From contig CM069593.1 of assembly GCA_035771175.1 (NCBI GenBank), forward strand, positions 3,466,461 to 3,530,460: a stretch of 64,000 bases of DNA. Reading direction: 5' to 3'. The notes below the pieces were generated by a model that was given only the letters and a program-made list of their open reading frames with translations, did no database searches and was not told where the DNA came from. The stretch comes from Paratinospora sagittata. Lineage: Eukaryota; Streptophyta; Magnoliopsida; Ranunculales; Menispermaceae. The translations under genes were made by a program, and so were the position numbers. Positions 11,351-21,869 of this stretch are shown here, piece after piece. Within the stretch, counting starts at the first letter, position 1. Every line of letters begins with the position of its first letter.

Positions 11351-13479
11351 TTAAGAGTGGTCTTGTTCCATATGATTCAAATGGAATGTTCCTTCAAGAT
11401 TCTTGTGAACTATTGCCTTGAACTTCTCTTCCTTGTTTCCCCTCTTCACCTTCAGAAGTAGGTCAAACTTGGCATGGTCTTCAAGAACCTGCAAAAGCAC
11501 CCACATATAAAAATCTTTTGACAATACCATGAGATGGTAGAATGCATTATTACTGTACCAGGTTATAAAGTGGCTAAATAAACAATACTTGCCTCAGCCT
11601 TAGCATGTAAGATCTCGAGGAGCTCATAAGGGGAGAGCGAGTTGGACCTCTGCTGGATGGTATTAAGAGCATGATTAGCTGCATCTTTGACAACAGGATC
11701 ATGGGCCGGCACGTTGAGCCATCCTGTACCATGCACTTCTGCTTACACAACCCAAGCCATTCATTCATCACTTAAAAGAACATTCGGTACATCAATCTCT
11801 TAAAACACTCTAAAAATATGGGATGGGACACATTGTCCAAGTAAGATGCAAATTTAACATGCACTAGCGAGCAAGACATGGTTTCTAGAGTTCGATTAGG
11901 TTCATGCATAAACTAACCTCACCATTCTTATTGTAAAAAGGAATAAAAGCAATAGAAAACAAGTTATCAACAACTAGGATGACTAGGCATGCAGTAAAAG
12001 CTCCGTTCCCTACTATGGCATCTAAGCCACAAAAGAGGAACCTTTGAATGTGAGCGTGGTATCCCATAAATGTGATTAGTACCAATGTGCTCTGTATAAG
12101 CAATATTGTCGAAAACCATTACGTAAGGTCATCTAGAAGCGCAGGACTTAGCGCAATGATTGAAGTTGTTCCATTATGACGTCGAGATCATGTGTTTGAA
12201 TCTAGAATCAACCTCTCTAATATGGAAGTAAGGTTACATGCATTGTCCCTTTCCTAGATCTTGCAATGGCGGGATCCTCGTGCACTGGGAACGTCCTTTA
12301 ACAATCGAAGGGTGGACATTGACGCAACAATTACGGTTGCTCCATTGTGACCCAAAGTTCAGGGATTCGAATTAGGAATAACCTTTTAAATGTAGAGGTA
12401 AGGCTCTGCCGAGATCCAGAATGCAGGAGTCTTGTGCATTGGGTACAACTTTTTTCCCTCAAGGTTCTCTATAATCTATATACAACTCCACATTGAGGAC
12501 ATTAACAACAAATTCTATTTGATTCAAGGAGGATATCATTAAGAGGTGGAGTAGTTGTAGTTAACAATCAAATTCTAATTTACTAGGCAATCTCAAACCA
12601 TCCAAATTATGGATATATATACATATATCCAATAATCACAATGAAGAGTTTCAACCTCTGATTACAAGTAAAAAGTTACCTTGCTTAACCCCAAGATCAG
12701 AAGAAGTAAATGAGGGGCCAGCATCACCAACATGCTTGAATTCCTGCAACTCCTTGAAGTCCATCCATGGCTTCACCCACACCTTAGCTTCATAAACCTT
12801 CTTCTTACCAGCATCAATGACCTCCAGAGTAAGATGGTGAATTGCACCTGCCACCACCTGCTCCTTCGCCTCCACCACTCGTGCAAATTCCAGCAGCGCA
12901 TTCTGCAAAAATCCCGACACCAATATTTATTTAGTTTTTTTCGAAATTTATTAAAACAAAATAATTGATCAAACAAATCAAAATCACAAAATCCCAACTA
13001 AATACCATTGTTAAAAATCAGAGAAATAAATTAGAGGGAAGAAGACACAAATTCTCGAAATGAAATGGATAAAATCAAGATAAATCAGCAAAAAATACTT
13101 ACCAAAAAGGGAAAAAAAACTAAATTGTTCTCATTTTCTAGTACCCAAGTTCTGATTTATTTATTTATTTTATTGATAGCATACCCATTTTCTGAGATGA
13201 TTCAACCAACCATTCCAAACCCATGAAAAAAAAGAAAAAACACAACAATCACAACCCATTACCATAAAACCAATAACCTAGATATCAAGAACGTCAAATA
13301 AAAATAAAATAAAAAATGTCTTAAAACAAGAACAAAGCGAGACAAAATGAGAGGGAAATCACCTCTTTCTTGTTGTGTTCTTCGACAGCAAACCTCGCAA
13401 GGCTCTCGATCTCTGCACTGTTCTCAACTCCTCTCGAATCGCTAATTCCACCGACCTTAACACCACTATCTTCCTCCAT
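11351..13479 (-). CDS. cysteine proteinase inhibitor with C-terminal extension (phytocystatin, CYS6-like)
   Basis: Exons on the minus strand are 13479-13363, 12902-12680, 11738-11593 and 11488-11351; together they give 207 aa. Cystatin hallmarks: N-terminal GG (VKVGGISD), the plant LARFAV helix ([14 protein letters not shown]), the central QVVAG loop and the PW in [13 protein letters not shown]. The second half ([30 protein letters not shown], ending LNHMEQDHS) is the SNSL-type extension that in this subfamily inhibits legumain-like enzymes. The N-terminal half blocks papain-like proteases. No signal peptide is evident before the chosen ATG, so a cytosolic form is likely. Oddity: the third intron begins GC, not GT (GAG|GCAAGT). 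Intron 2 hosts two SINEs. Confidence 0.95.
12128..12302 (+). mobile_element. tRNA-derived SINE copy 1 in cystatin intron 2
   Basis: It contains GATTGAAGTTGTTCCATTATGAC followed by a B-box-like GATCATGTGTTTGAATC, then CTTGCAATGGCGGGAT and GTGCACTGGGAA. The same ordered motifs recur in the next element and at 59770-59945, so they form one SINE family. It is antisense to the cystatin gene. Confidence 0.7.
12310..12458 (+). mobile_element. tRNA-derived SINE copy 2, adjacent and same orientation
   Basis: ACGGTTGCTCCATTGTGACC, a B-box-like GGGATTCGAATTAG, AGGTAAGGCTCTGCCGAGATC and TTGTGCATTGGGTA repeat the order seen in the neighbouring copy. Only about 10 bases separate the two, so the second probably inserted into the tail of the first. 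Confidence 0.7.
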
Positions 13480-13724
13480 ATTCACTACTTCCGCTTCACT
13501 CCGAAACCCTAATTCACAAACTCAATTCACAAACTCCCCAAAACAACACCACCAACACAAACCCAAGACTTGATAACAACGCCGAATTCCTCTTCTTAAA
13601 ATAACCCAATTTGCAAGCTCTCATTTCTCTGCAACTTTTTTTTCGATTTTCTATTTTTCTTTCTTTAATAAACTATTCTTTCTGAGTACTTTACAACGAA
13701 GACGATGAAATGACGAGAAAACGA

Positions 13725-14057
13725 CACGTGGTATCCAAGTGTCGGTATCCTCTGCAGCTGAAGTAATATCTTTGCGTGATGTGTTACTGTTAGCGTTGAA
13801 GGGTCGTCGATTACTTAACAGCGAAGGAGGGAATAGATTCTCATGCGCGCGATACCTAGATTATTAACCGACACCCAACTATAACGCTGACACGTGGAAA
13901 GTTGACTATAGTCAGTTATTAATTCGAAGCTTCCTCTATAAATGGGCTCAGCCTACACTCTGTTGGGCTGCAGCCCAAAATATAGCCCAACAACATCAGG
14001 CCCTCATTACCCAATCATATTTAATAAATTGACCTACCAATAGACATCTGACACGTG
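13725..14057. promoter_or_regulatory. three G-boxes upstream of the cystatin gene
   Basis: CACGTG occurs at 13725-13730, 13891-13896 and 14052-14057, each as ACACGTGG, the core of ABA-response and bZIP/bHLH sites. The first is about 250 bases upstream of the cystatin ATG. The other two sit in a duplicated segment (see next entry). Binding is inferred from the motif only. Confidence 0.55.
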
Positions 14058-14125
14058 GAATGATGGCTATATTCAGTTAATTAATTCGGGCTTTCTAGAT
14101 AAGTGGGTCCAGACAAACCCAAAAC
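13886..14125 (+). repeat. ~70-bp direct duplication inside a copied kinase-PP2C promoter
   Basis: GACACGTGGAAAGTTGACTATAGTCAG with its downstream AATTCG and ATAAATGGGCTCAG (13889-13950) is repeated imperfectly at 14050-14112 as GACACGTGGAATG, ATTCAG, AATTCGG and ATAAGTGGGTCCAG. The second copy continues into sequence matching 34490-34690, the promoter of the intact kinase-PP2C gene. Confidence 0.65.
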
Positions 14126-14545
14126 ATAGCCCAATCACTAAAGCCTACAAAGCGAGGATCATCATCAACCGTTGAATTGCATCTGACAAATATTTCTACA
14201 TAGTCGGCCATGATCATCTTTTGCCACATCCGATATGATTTACAGCCAAAACAAACAAAAAAAATTTTGTTTGGATTTCACACAGAGTGAGATTGATGGA
14301 GATGGAGATGGAGATCGTAGAGTCAAACTGTTGCATAAGAGGGTGTTGCAAAGCAAAACGATTTCTCTAAATCTAAAACCTTCTTCCTACGCTCTACTCT
14401 ATCCAATCACTAAAGGCTCAGAAAAAAGCATCGTATATAGAGCAATTATATTTGGGACAAATATACAATGTCGAACTATTTTGTGTTTGGTTTCATCAGA
14501 GCTGGAGTTTCGTTCTAGTATAGTTTAAGTGAGATATCGATCTGA
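14090..14545 (+). pseudogene. kinase-PP2C relic: promoter + exon 1 joined to late-intron sequence
   Basis: 14090-14295 matches the promoter of the intact gene (34500-34728) and 14296-14450 matches its exon 1 (ATG at 14296, [18 protein letters not shown]). A one-base loss after TGTTGCA shifts the frame and gives a stop about 24 codons in. Near 14452 (TTTGGGAC) the match jumps to about 39731-39822, inside intron 10 of the intact gene. About 4.8 kb of gene body is therefore missing from this copy. It is non-functional as a kinase or phosphatase. Confidence 0.85.
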
Positions 14546-14547
14546 AG

Positions 14548-14757
14548 GTAGGAGTGACAATATAGGTCACGACTCAAAACTGATACGAAATTAATTGATT
14601 TGAATTTTATATAAACAGTTGCGGGTCAATATACGTTAAATTCAATTAAACACAATTAAATTTTAGGTCAAAATCAGGTAAACCTGTTAAATTCGAAATT
14701 AACTCATTTAATACGATTATATTTTATGTTGAGACATATGTTATGTATAAAGACTTT
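14548..14757. repeat. degenerate GGGTCA-type dispersed repeat
   Basis: TAGGAGTGACAATATAGGTCACGACTC and the following GCGGGTCAATA resemble the ends of plant hAT-type MITEs starting TAGGGGTGACAA. No partner end or target duplication was found, so the call is weak. Confidence 0.3.
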
Positions 14758-14931
14758 TTAAATTCATTCACAAATTCAAATCCCCTCTTCTTTCTGAATC
14801 ACACAACCATCTTTATATAAAGTCCACTTAGGTCTAGCAAGAAGATCTCATCCATAGAGTTAAAAATATTACTAACAACGTCTTATGTTGAAGGAAACAT
14901 GGATCATTATCATCATCATCATCATCATTCT

Positions 14932-15979
14932 GAAGTTGAAAAACTTGTGTTTTCATGCATTATTAGTACAAAAAATAAAGTTTGACTTTTTGCATTGAAG
15001 CCATTTTTATTAATGTTACAAGATTGTTCTTTAAAAAGTTTATTTTATTTTTTATTAAAATAAATTATTTTTAACGTTGAAAAGGGTAAAATTGTTATTT
15101 TATTTTCCTCTGCCTCAAAATATAAATAGGAGATATAATAACTACTTGCATTGTAATTTAATTGTTAATTTAGTTATTTATAGAAGAGATTAGACGTATC
15201 AAATTATGTTATTAAGAAAAGCTAGATTGAGGAAAATAATTAGTTTAGTTGAGGTGAGTTGATCTAAGCAAGATTAAATCTTTCGGTGTGAGATTTATTA
15301 ATTTTTAATGACATGTTATATTACTCACTAGTCACTACAACATCATCAAGCATGATATAATTAATTAAAAGCTTCTACAAAATTTTGAAAGTTTTTTTTA
15401 AAATAATGAGGTTTTGTGGTTATGGTATTAAAATGATTGGCCAATAATATCTATTTAATTAAAGAAAAAAATTATATATATAGAAAAAAATCTTGTGGGT
15501 TCATGCTTAATTAGATAAAATTAATTAAGTTTCTTATAGTAACGGTTAGATAATATTAGATGGGTTGTATTTTCAGACTTACCTTCTATTCAAAAACTTA
15601 GGAGAATAAAAGGTAGCTTATTATAATAATTGAAGGCAAGATTAAGGTCGGTTACTAGGTCATAAATTTCCTTATATTTTGCTCTAATTTTTGGTTAATC
15701 TTCCACTGTCAAAACCTACTCAAATTATCTCTTAATATATATATAACCATAATATATATCGTATCCTTCTAAAGTGGAATAGAAGATTCACTGCATTAAA
15801 TATTCCAATAAAGTCATTTACAAATTCAAAGCCTCTCTTCTCTCTGAATCACACAAGTTATCTTTATATAAAGTCCACTTAGGTCTAGCAAGAAGATCTC
15901 ATCCATAGAGCTAAAAATATTACTAACAACGTCTTATGCCGAAGGAAACATGGATCATTATCATCATCATCATCATTCT
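14932..15979 (+). repeat. array unit 1 (short, 1048 bp)
   Basis: It starts at the junction TCT|GAAGTTGAAAAAC and ends after the next leader's histidine codons. It lacks an 11-bp segment (GAATGTGAGAT) present in units 2-5 and has a shorter TA run near 15738. The kinase-flank-like part is 14932-15262. Confidence 0.9.
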
Positions 15980-17868
15980 CAAGTTGAAAAATTTGTGTTT
16001 TCATGCATTATTAGTACAAAAAATAAAGTTTGACTTTTTGCATTGAAGCCATTTTTATTAATGTTACAAAATTGTTCTTTAAAAAGTTTATTTTATTTTT
16101 TATTAAAATAAATTATTTTTAACGTTGAAAAGGGTAAAATTGTTATTTTGTTTTCGTCTGCCTCAAAATATGAATAGGAGATATAATAACTACTTGCATT
16201 GTAATTTAATTGTTAATTTAGTTATTTATAGAAGAGATTAGACGTATCAACTTATGTTATTAAGAAAAGCTAGATTGAGGAAAATAATTAGTTTAGTTGA
16301 GGTGAGTTGAACATATATATATATATATATATATATTCTTTTTTATTGTATTTATTATGTTTAATCAATAGAAACTAAAAACACCTGTATACGAATGCTA
16401 GTAATAAGACTACAAGTTATCAATACGGTGTATTGTACGGGCTTTTATTTTAATTGTCTAAAATACAATGAAATTATTAAATTAAATACTAATTAAAATT
16501 TAATAAATGAGTGAACTAATATTTAATTTTTATTTTACAGATTATATAATAATTTACAGCTTCCACTACTAATGACTACTTAATTTCAACTAAGTGGCAG
16601 CTTACTTTGTCATTTTTAGGAAAAATAATGGCAATTATGAATTCCTTTTATATATGGTGAAGAAATTTTTTTAAAATAGCCCAGAAATTTTTACAGTAAC
16701 CCCAATAAATTAATTCAAGAAAAATCTTCAATTGTATATACATCATCTCTTTTTTGGGCAGTATTATATTTAATTCATTAAACCAAGTTTTTTTTTTCTT
16801 TTTCAAAAAGAAGAAGAAGAAGAAAGCTCTTAATTCTAACAATATAATTAGCAATACCAATCTGTCAATAGTAGGATATATAATTACTAAGAACATCTGT
16901 TCAATAAACTAAGTAACAAAAGCTATAGCATTAATTAGCTAGGTGTATTGCATGCACTGATTATCTTAATTTATTTATTCAATTAATATATTGATACAAA
17001 TAAGCAAGAAATCAATGATTATAAAATATGGGAAAAATTAATTAAAATCTTCATTAAACTGGAGAATTTAATGTTTGGATTTACCTTCAAATCTTTCAAA
17101 AACTTTACTCCATATACGTAATTAAGCTTTGTCTATGATCTAAGCAAGATTAATTCTTTCAGTGTGAGATTTATTAATTTTTAATGACATGTTATATTAC
17201 TCACTAGTCACTACAACATCATCAAGCATGATATAATTAATTAAAAGCTTCTACAAAATTTTGAAAGTTTTTTTTTAAATAATGAGGTTTTGTGGTTATG
17301 GTATTACAATGCTTGGCCAATAATATCTATTTAATTAAAGAAAAAAATTATATATATAGAAAAAAATCTTGTGGGTTCATGCTTAATTAGATATAATTAA
17401 TTAAGTTTCTTATAGTAACGGTTAGATAATATTAGATGAATGTGAGATGGGTTGTATGTTCAGACTTACCTTCTATTCAAAAACTTAGGAGAATAAAAGG
17501 TAGCTTATTATAATAATTGAGGGCAAGATTAAGGTGGGTTACTAGGTCATAAATTTCTTTATATTTTGCTCTAATTTTTGGTTAATCTTCCACTGTCAAA
17601 ACCTACTCAAATTATCTCTTAATATATATATATATAACCATAATATATATCGTATCCTTCTAAAGTGGAATAGAAGATTCACTGCATTAAATATTCCAAT
17701 AAATTCATTTACAAATTCAAATCCTCTCTTCTTTCGAATCACACAACCATCTTTATATAAAGTCCACTTAGGTCTAGCAAGAAGATCTCATCCATAGAGT
17801 TAAAAATATTACTAACAACGTCTTATGTTCAAGTAAACATGGATCATTATCATCATCATCATTATTCT
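15980..17868 (+). repeat. array unit 2 (long, 1889 bp)
   Basis: Like unit 1 but with the extra segment 16311-17138. It ends in a leader whose coding start reads CAT x4-TAT-TCT, a His-to-Tyr change relative to the other copies. Confidence 0.9.
16311..17138 (+). repeat. extra 828-bp segment, copy 1
   Basis: It begins ACATATATAT with a (TA)n run after GGTGAGTTGA and ends CTTTGTCTATGA just before TCTAAGCAAG. It contains (AAG)n at about 16809-16825 and AT-rich DNA with no credible gene. The same segment recurs at 20325-21142. The trinucleotide TGA borders both ends, so short units may be deletion products via TGA microhomology, or long units insertions. Confidence 0.85.
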
Positions 17869-18930
17869 GAAGTTGAAAAACTTGTGTTTTCATGCATTAT
17901 TAGTACAAAAAATAAAGTTTGACTTTTTGCATTGAAGCCATTTTTATTAATGTTACAAAATTGTTCTTTAAAAAGTTTATTTTATTTTTTATTAAAATAA
18001 ATTATTTTTAACGTTAAAAAGGGTAAAATTGTTATTTTGTTTTCCTCTGCCTCAAAATATGAATAGGAGATATAATAACTACTTGCATTGTAATTTAATT
18101 GTTAATTTAGTTATTTATAGAAGAGATTAGACGTATCAAATTATGTTATTAAGAAAAGCTAGATTGAGGAAAATAATTAGTTTAGTTGAGGTGAGTTGAT
18201 CTAAGCAAGATTAAATCTTTCGGTGTGAGATTTATTAATTTTTAATGACATGTTATATTACTCACTAGTCACTACAACATCATCAAGCATGATATAATTA
18301 ATTAAAAGCTACTACAAAATTTTGAAAGTTTTTTTTAAAATAATGAGGTTTTGTGGTTATGGTATTAAAATGCTTGGCCAATAATATCTATTTAATTAAA
18401 GAAAAGAATTATATATATAGAAAAAAATCTTGTGGGTTCATGCTTAATTAGATATAATTAATTAAGTTTCTTATAGTAACGGTAAGATAATATTAGATGA
18501 ATGTGAGATGGGTTGTATGTTCAGACTTACCTTCTATTCAAAAACTTAGGAGAATAAAAGGTAGCTTATTATAATAATTGAGGGCAAGATTAAGGTGGGT
18601 TACTAGGTCATAAATTTCTTTATATTTTGCTCTAATTTTTGGTTAATCTTCCACTGTCAAAACCTACTCAAATTATCTCTTAATATATATATATATAACC
18701 ATAATATATATCGTATCCTTCTAAAGTGGAATAGAAGATTCACTGCATTAAATATTCCAATAAAGTCATTTACAAATTCAAAGCCTCTCTTCTCTCTGAA
18801 TCACACAACCATCTTTATATAAAGTCCACTTAGGTCTAGCAAGAAGATCTCATCCATAGAGTTAAAAATATTACTAACAACGTCTTATGTTGAAGGAAAC
18901 ATGGATCATTATCATCATCATCATCATTCT
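17869..18930 (+). repeat. array unit 3 (short, 1062 bp)
   Basis: A short-type unit without the 0.82-kb segment. It has the same TATA box, leader and ATG (18901) as the gene. Confidence 0.9.
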
Positions 18931-19993
18931 GAAGTTGAAAAACTTGTGTTTTCATGCATGATTAGTACAAAAAATAAAGTTTGACTTTTTGCATTGAAGC
19001 CATTTTTATTAATGTTACAAAATTGTTCTTTAAAAATTTTATTTTATTTTTTTATTAAAATAAATTATTTTTATCGTTAAAAAGGGTAAAATTGTTATTT
19101 TGTTTTCGTCTGCCTCAAAATATGAATAGGAGATATAATAACTATTTGCATTGTAATTTAATTGTTAATTTAGTTATTTATAGAAGAGATTAGACGTATC
19201 AAATTATGTTATTAAGAAAAGCTAGATTGAGGAAAATAATTAGTTTAGTTGAGGTGAGTTGATCTAAGCAAGATTAAATCTTTCAGTGTGAGATTTATTA
19301 ATTTTTAATGACATGTTATATTACTCACTAGTCACTACAACATCATCAAGCATGATATAATTAATTAAAAGCTTCTACAAAATTTTGAAAGTTTTTTTTT
19401 AAATAATGAGGTTTTGTGGTTATGGTATTAAAATGCTTGGCCAATAATATCTATTTAATTAAAGAAAAAAATTATATATATAGAAAAAAATCTTGTGGGT
19501 TCATGCTTAATTAGATATAATTAATTAAGTTTCTTATAGTAACGGTTAGATAATATTAGATGAATGTGAGATGGGTTGTATGTTCAGACTTACCTTCTAT
19601 TCAAAAACTTAGGAGAATAAAAGGTAGCTTATTATAATAATTGAGGGCAAGATTAAGGTCGGTTACTAGGTCATAAATTTCCTTATATTTTGCTCTAATT
19701 TTTGGTTAATCTTCCACTGTCAAAACTTACTCAAATTATCTCTTAATATATATATATATAACCATAATATATATCGTATCCTTCTAAAGTGGAATAGAAG
19801 ATTCACTGCATTAAATAGTCCAATAAATTCATTTACAAATTCAAATCCTCTCTTCTTTCTGAATCACACAACCATCTTTATATAAAGTTCACTTAGGTCT
19901 AGCAAGAAGATCTCATCCATAGAGTTAAAAATATTACTAACAACGTCTTATGTTGAAGGAAACATGGATCATTATCATCATCATCATCATTCT
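18931..19993 (+). repeat. array unit 4 (short, 1063 bp)
   Basis: Short-type unit. Its leader ATG is at 19964. The post-leader segments of units 4 and 5 share CATGCATGATTAG where units 1-3 have CATGCATTATTAG, so these two are closest relatives there. Confidence 0.9.
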
Positions 19994-21869
19994 GAAGTTG
20001 AAAAACTTGTGTTTTCATGCATGATTAGTACAAAAAATAAAGTTTGACTTTTTGCATTGAAGCCATTTTTATTAATGTTACAAAATTGTTCTTTAAAAAG
20101 TTTATTTTATTTTTTATTAAAATAAATTATTTTTATCGTTGAAAAGGGTAAAATTGTTATTTTGTTTTCGTCTGCCTCAAAATATGAATAGGAGATATAA
20201 TAACTACTTGCATTGTAATTTAATTGTTAATTTAGTTATTTATAGAAGAGATTAGACGTATCAACTTATGTTATTAAGAAAAGCTAGATTGAGGAAAATA
20301 ATTAGTTTAGTTGAGGTGAGTTGAACATATATATATATATATATATATATTCTTTTTTATTGTATTTATTATGTTTAATCAATAAAAACTAAAAACACCT
20401 GTATACGAATGCTAGTAATAAGACTACAAGTTATCAATACGGTGTATTGTACGGGCTTTTATTTTAATTGTCTAAAATACAATGAAATTATTAAATTAAA
20501 TACTAATTAAAATTTAATAAATGAGTGAACTAATATTTAATTTTTATTTTGCAGATTATATAATAATTTACAGCTTCCACTACTAATGACTACTTAATTT
20601 CAACTAAGTGGCAGCTTACTTTGTCATTTTTAGGAAAAATAATGGCAATTATGAATTCCTTTTATATATGGTGAAGAAATTTTTACAGTAACCCCAATAA
20701 ATTAATTCAAGAAAAATCTTCAATTGTATATACATCATCTCTTTTTTGAGCAGTATTATATTTAATTCATTAAACCAAGTTTTTTTTTTCTTTTTCAAAA
20801 AGAAGAAGAAGAAGAAGAAGAAGAAGAAAGCTCTTAATTCTAACAATATAATTAGCAATACCAATCTGTCAATAGTTGGATATATAATTACTAAGAACAT
20901 CTGTTCAATAAACTAAGTAACAAAAGCTATAGCATTAATTAGCTAGGTGTATTGCATGCACTGATTATCTTAATTTATTTATTCAATTAATATATTGATA
21001 CAAATAAGCAAGAAATCAATGATTATAAAATATGGGAAAAATTAATTAAAATCTTCATTAAACTGGAGAATTTAATGTTTGGATTTACCTTCAAATCTTT
21101 CAAAAACTTTACTCCATATACGTAATTAAGCTTTGTCTCTGATCTAAGCAAGATTAAATCTTTCAGTGTGAGATTTATTAATTTTTAATGACATGTTATA
21201 TTACTCACTAGTCACTACAACATCATCAAGCATGATATAATTAATTAAAAGCTTCTACAAAATTTTGAAAGTTTTTTTTTAAATAATGAGGTTTTGTGGT
21301 TATGGTATTAAAATGCTTGGCCAATAATATCTATTTAATTAAAGAAAAAAATTATATATATAGAAAAAAATCTTGTGGGTTCATGCTTAATTAGATATAA
21401 TTAATTAAGTTCTTTATAGTAACGGTTAGATAATATTAGATGAATGTGAGATGGGTTGTATGTTCAGACTTACCTTCTATTCAAAAACTTAGGAGAATAA
21501 AAGGTAGCTTATTATAATAATTGAAGGCAAGATTAAGGTCGGTTACTAGGTCATAAATTTCCTTATATTTTGCTCTAATTTTTGGTTAATCTTCCACTGT
21601 CAAAACCTACTCAAATTATCTCTTAATATATATATAACCTTAATATATATCGTATCCTTCTAAAGTGGAATAGAAGATTCACTGCATTAAATATTCAAAT
21701 AAATTCATTTACAAATTCAAATCCTCTCTTCTTTCTGAATCACACAACCATCTTTATATAAAGTCCACTTAGGTCTAGCAAGAAGATCTCATCCATAGAG
21801 TTAAAAATATTACTAACAACGTCTTATGTTGAAGGAAACATGGATCATTATCATCATCATCATCATTCT
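19994..21869 (+). repeat. array unit 5 (long, 1876 bp), directly feeding the intact gene
   Basis: Long-type unit carrying the extra segment at 20325-21142, with a longer (AAG)n tract than unit 2. Its last part is the actual promoter, leader and first codons of the zinc-finger gene, which here continue into the full open reading frame. Confidence 0.9.
21753..21839 (+). promoter_or_regulatory. core promoter and leader of zinc-finger gene 1
   Basis: TTTATATAAAG at about 21752-21762 is a good plant TATA box, 75-85 bases upstream of the ATG at 21840. The same TATA, spacing and leader recur in every array unit. Confidence 0.7.

Larger units (their letters stand above)
14760..21869 (+). repeat. tandem array of zinc-finger promoter/leader units (6 leader copies)
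   Basis: A head-to-tail array ends in the functional zinc-finger gene. Each full unit runs in order: a ~330-bp segment like the 3' flank of the kinase-PP2C gene at 40 kb; ~560 bp of upstream DNA; a TATA box (CTTTATATAAAG); a leader (AAGAAGATCTCATCCATAGAG); and the first ~11 codons ATGGATCATTAT(CAT)n-TCT. Leader ATGs are at 14899, 15950, 17839, 18901, 19964 and 21840. Units: 14932-15979, 15980-17868, 17869-18930, 18931-19993 and 19994-21869, plus a partial lead unit 14760-14931. Two units carry an extra ~0.82 kb. The copies look only a few percent diverged by eye, so amplification is recent. Confidence 0.95.

Noticed and set aside
12128..12458. tRNA genes
   Set aside because: A- and B-box-like motifs are present, but no cloverleaf or anticodon stem can be drawn; these are SINEs. 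No true tRNA or rRNA gene was seen in the window.
16648..16896. 82-83-codon minus frame repeated at 20649-20900
   Set aside because: Duplicated only because the 0.82-kb array segment is duplicated; low complexity (Phe and Lys runs), no recognisable domain.
14760..21869. CRISPR-like or satellite array
   Set aside because: The repeat unit is >1 kb, contains promoter and codons of an adjacent gene, and the window is plant nuclear DNA.
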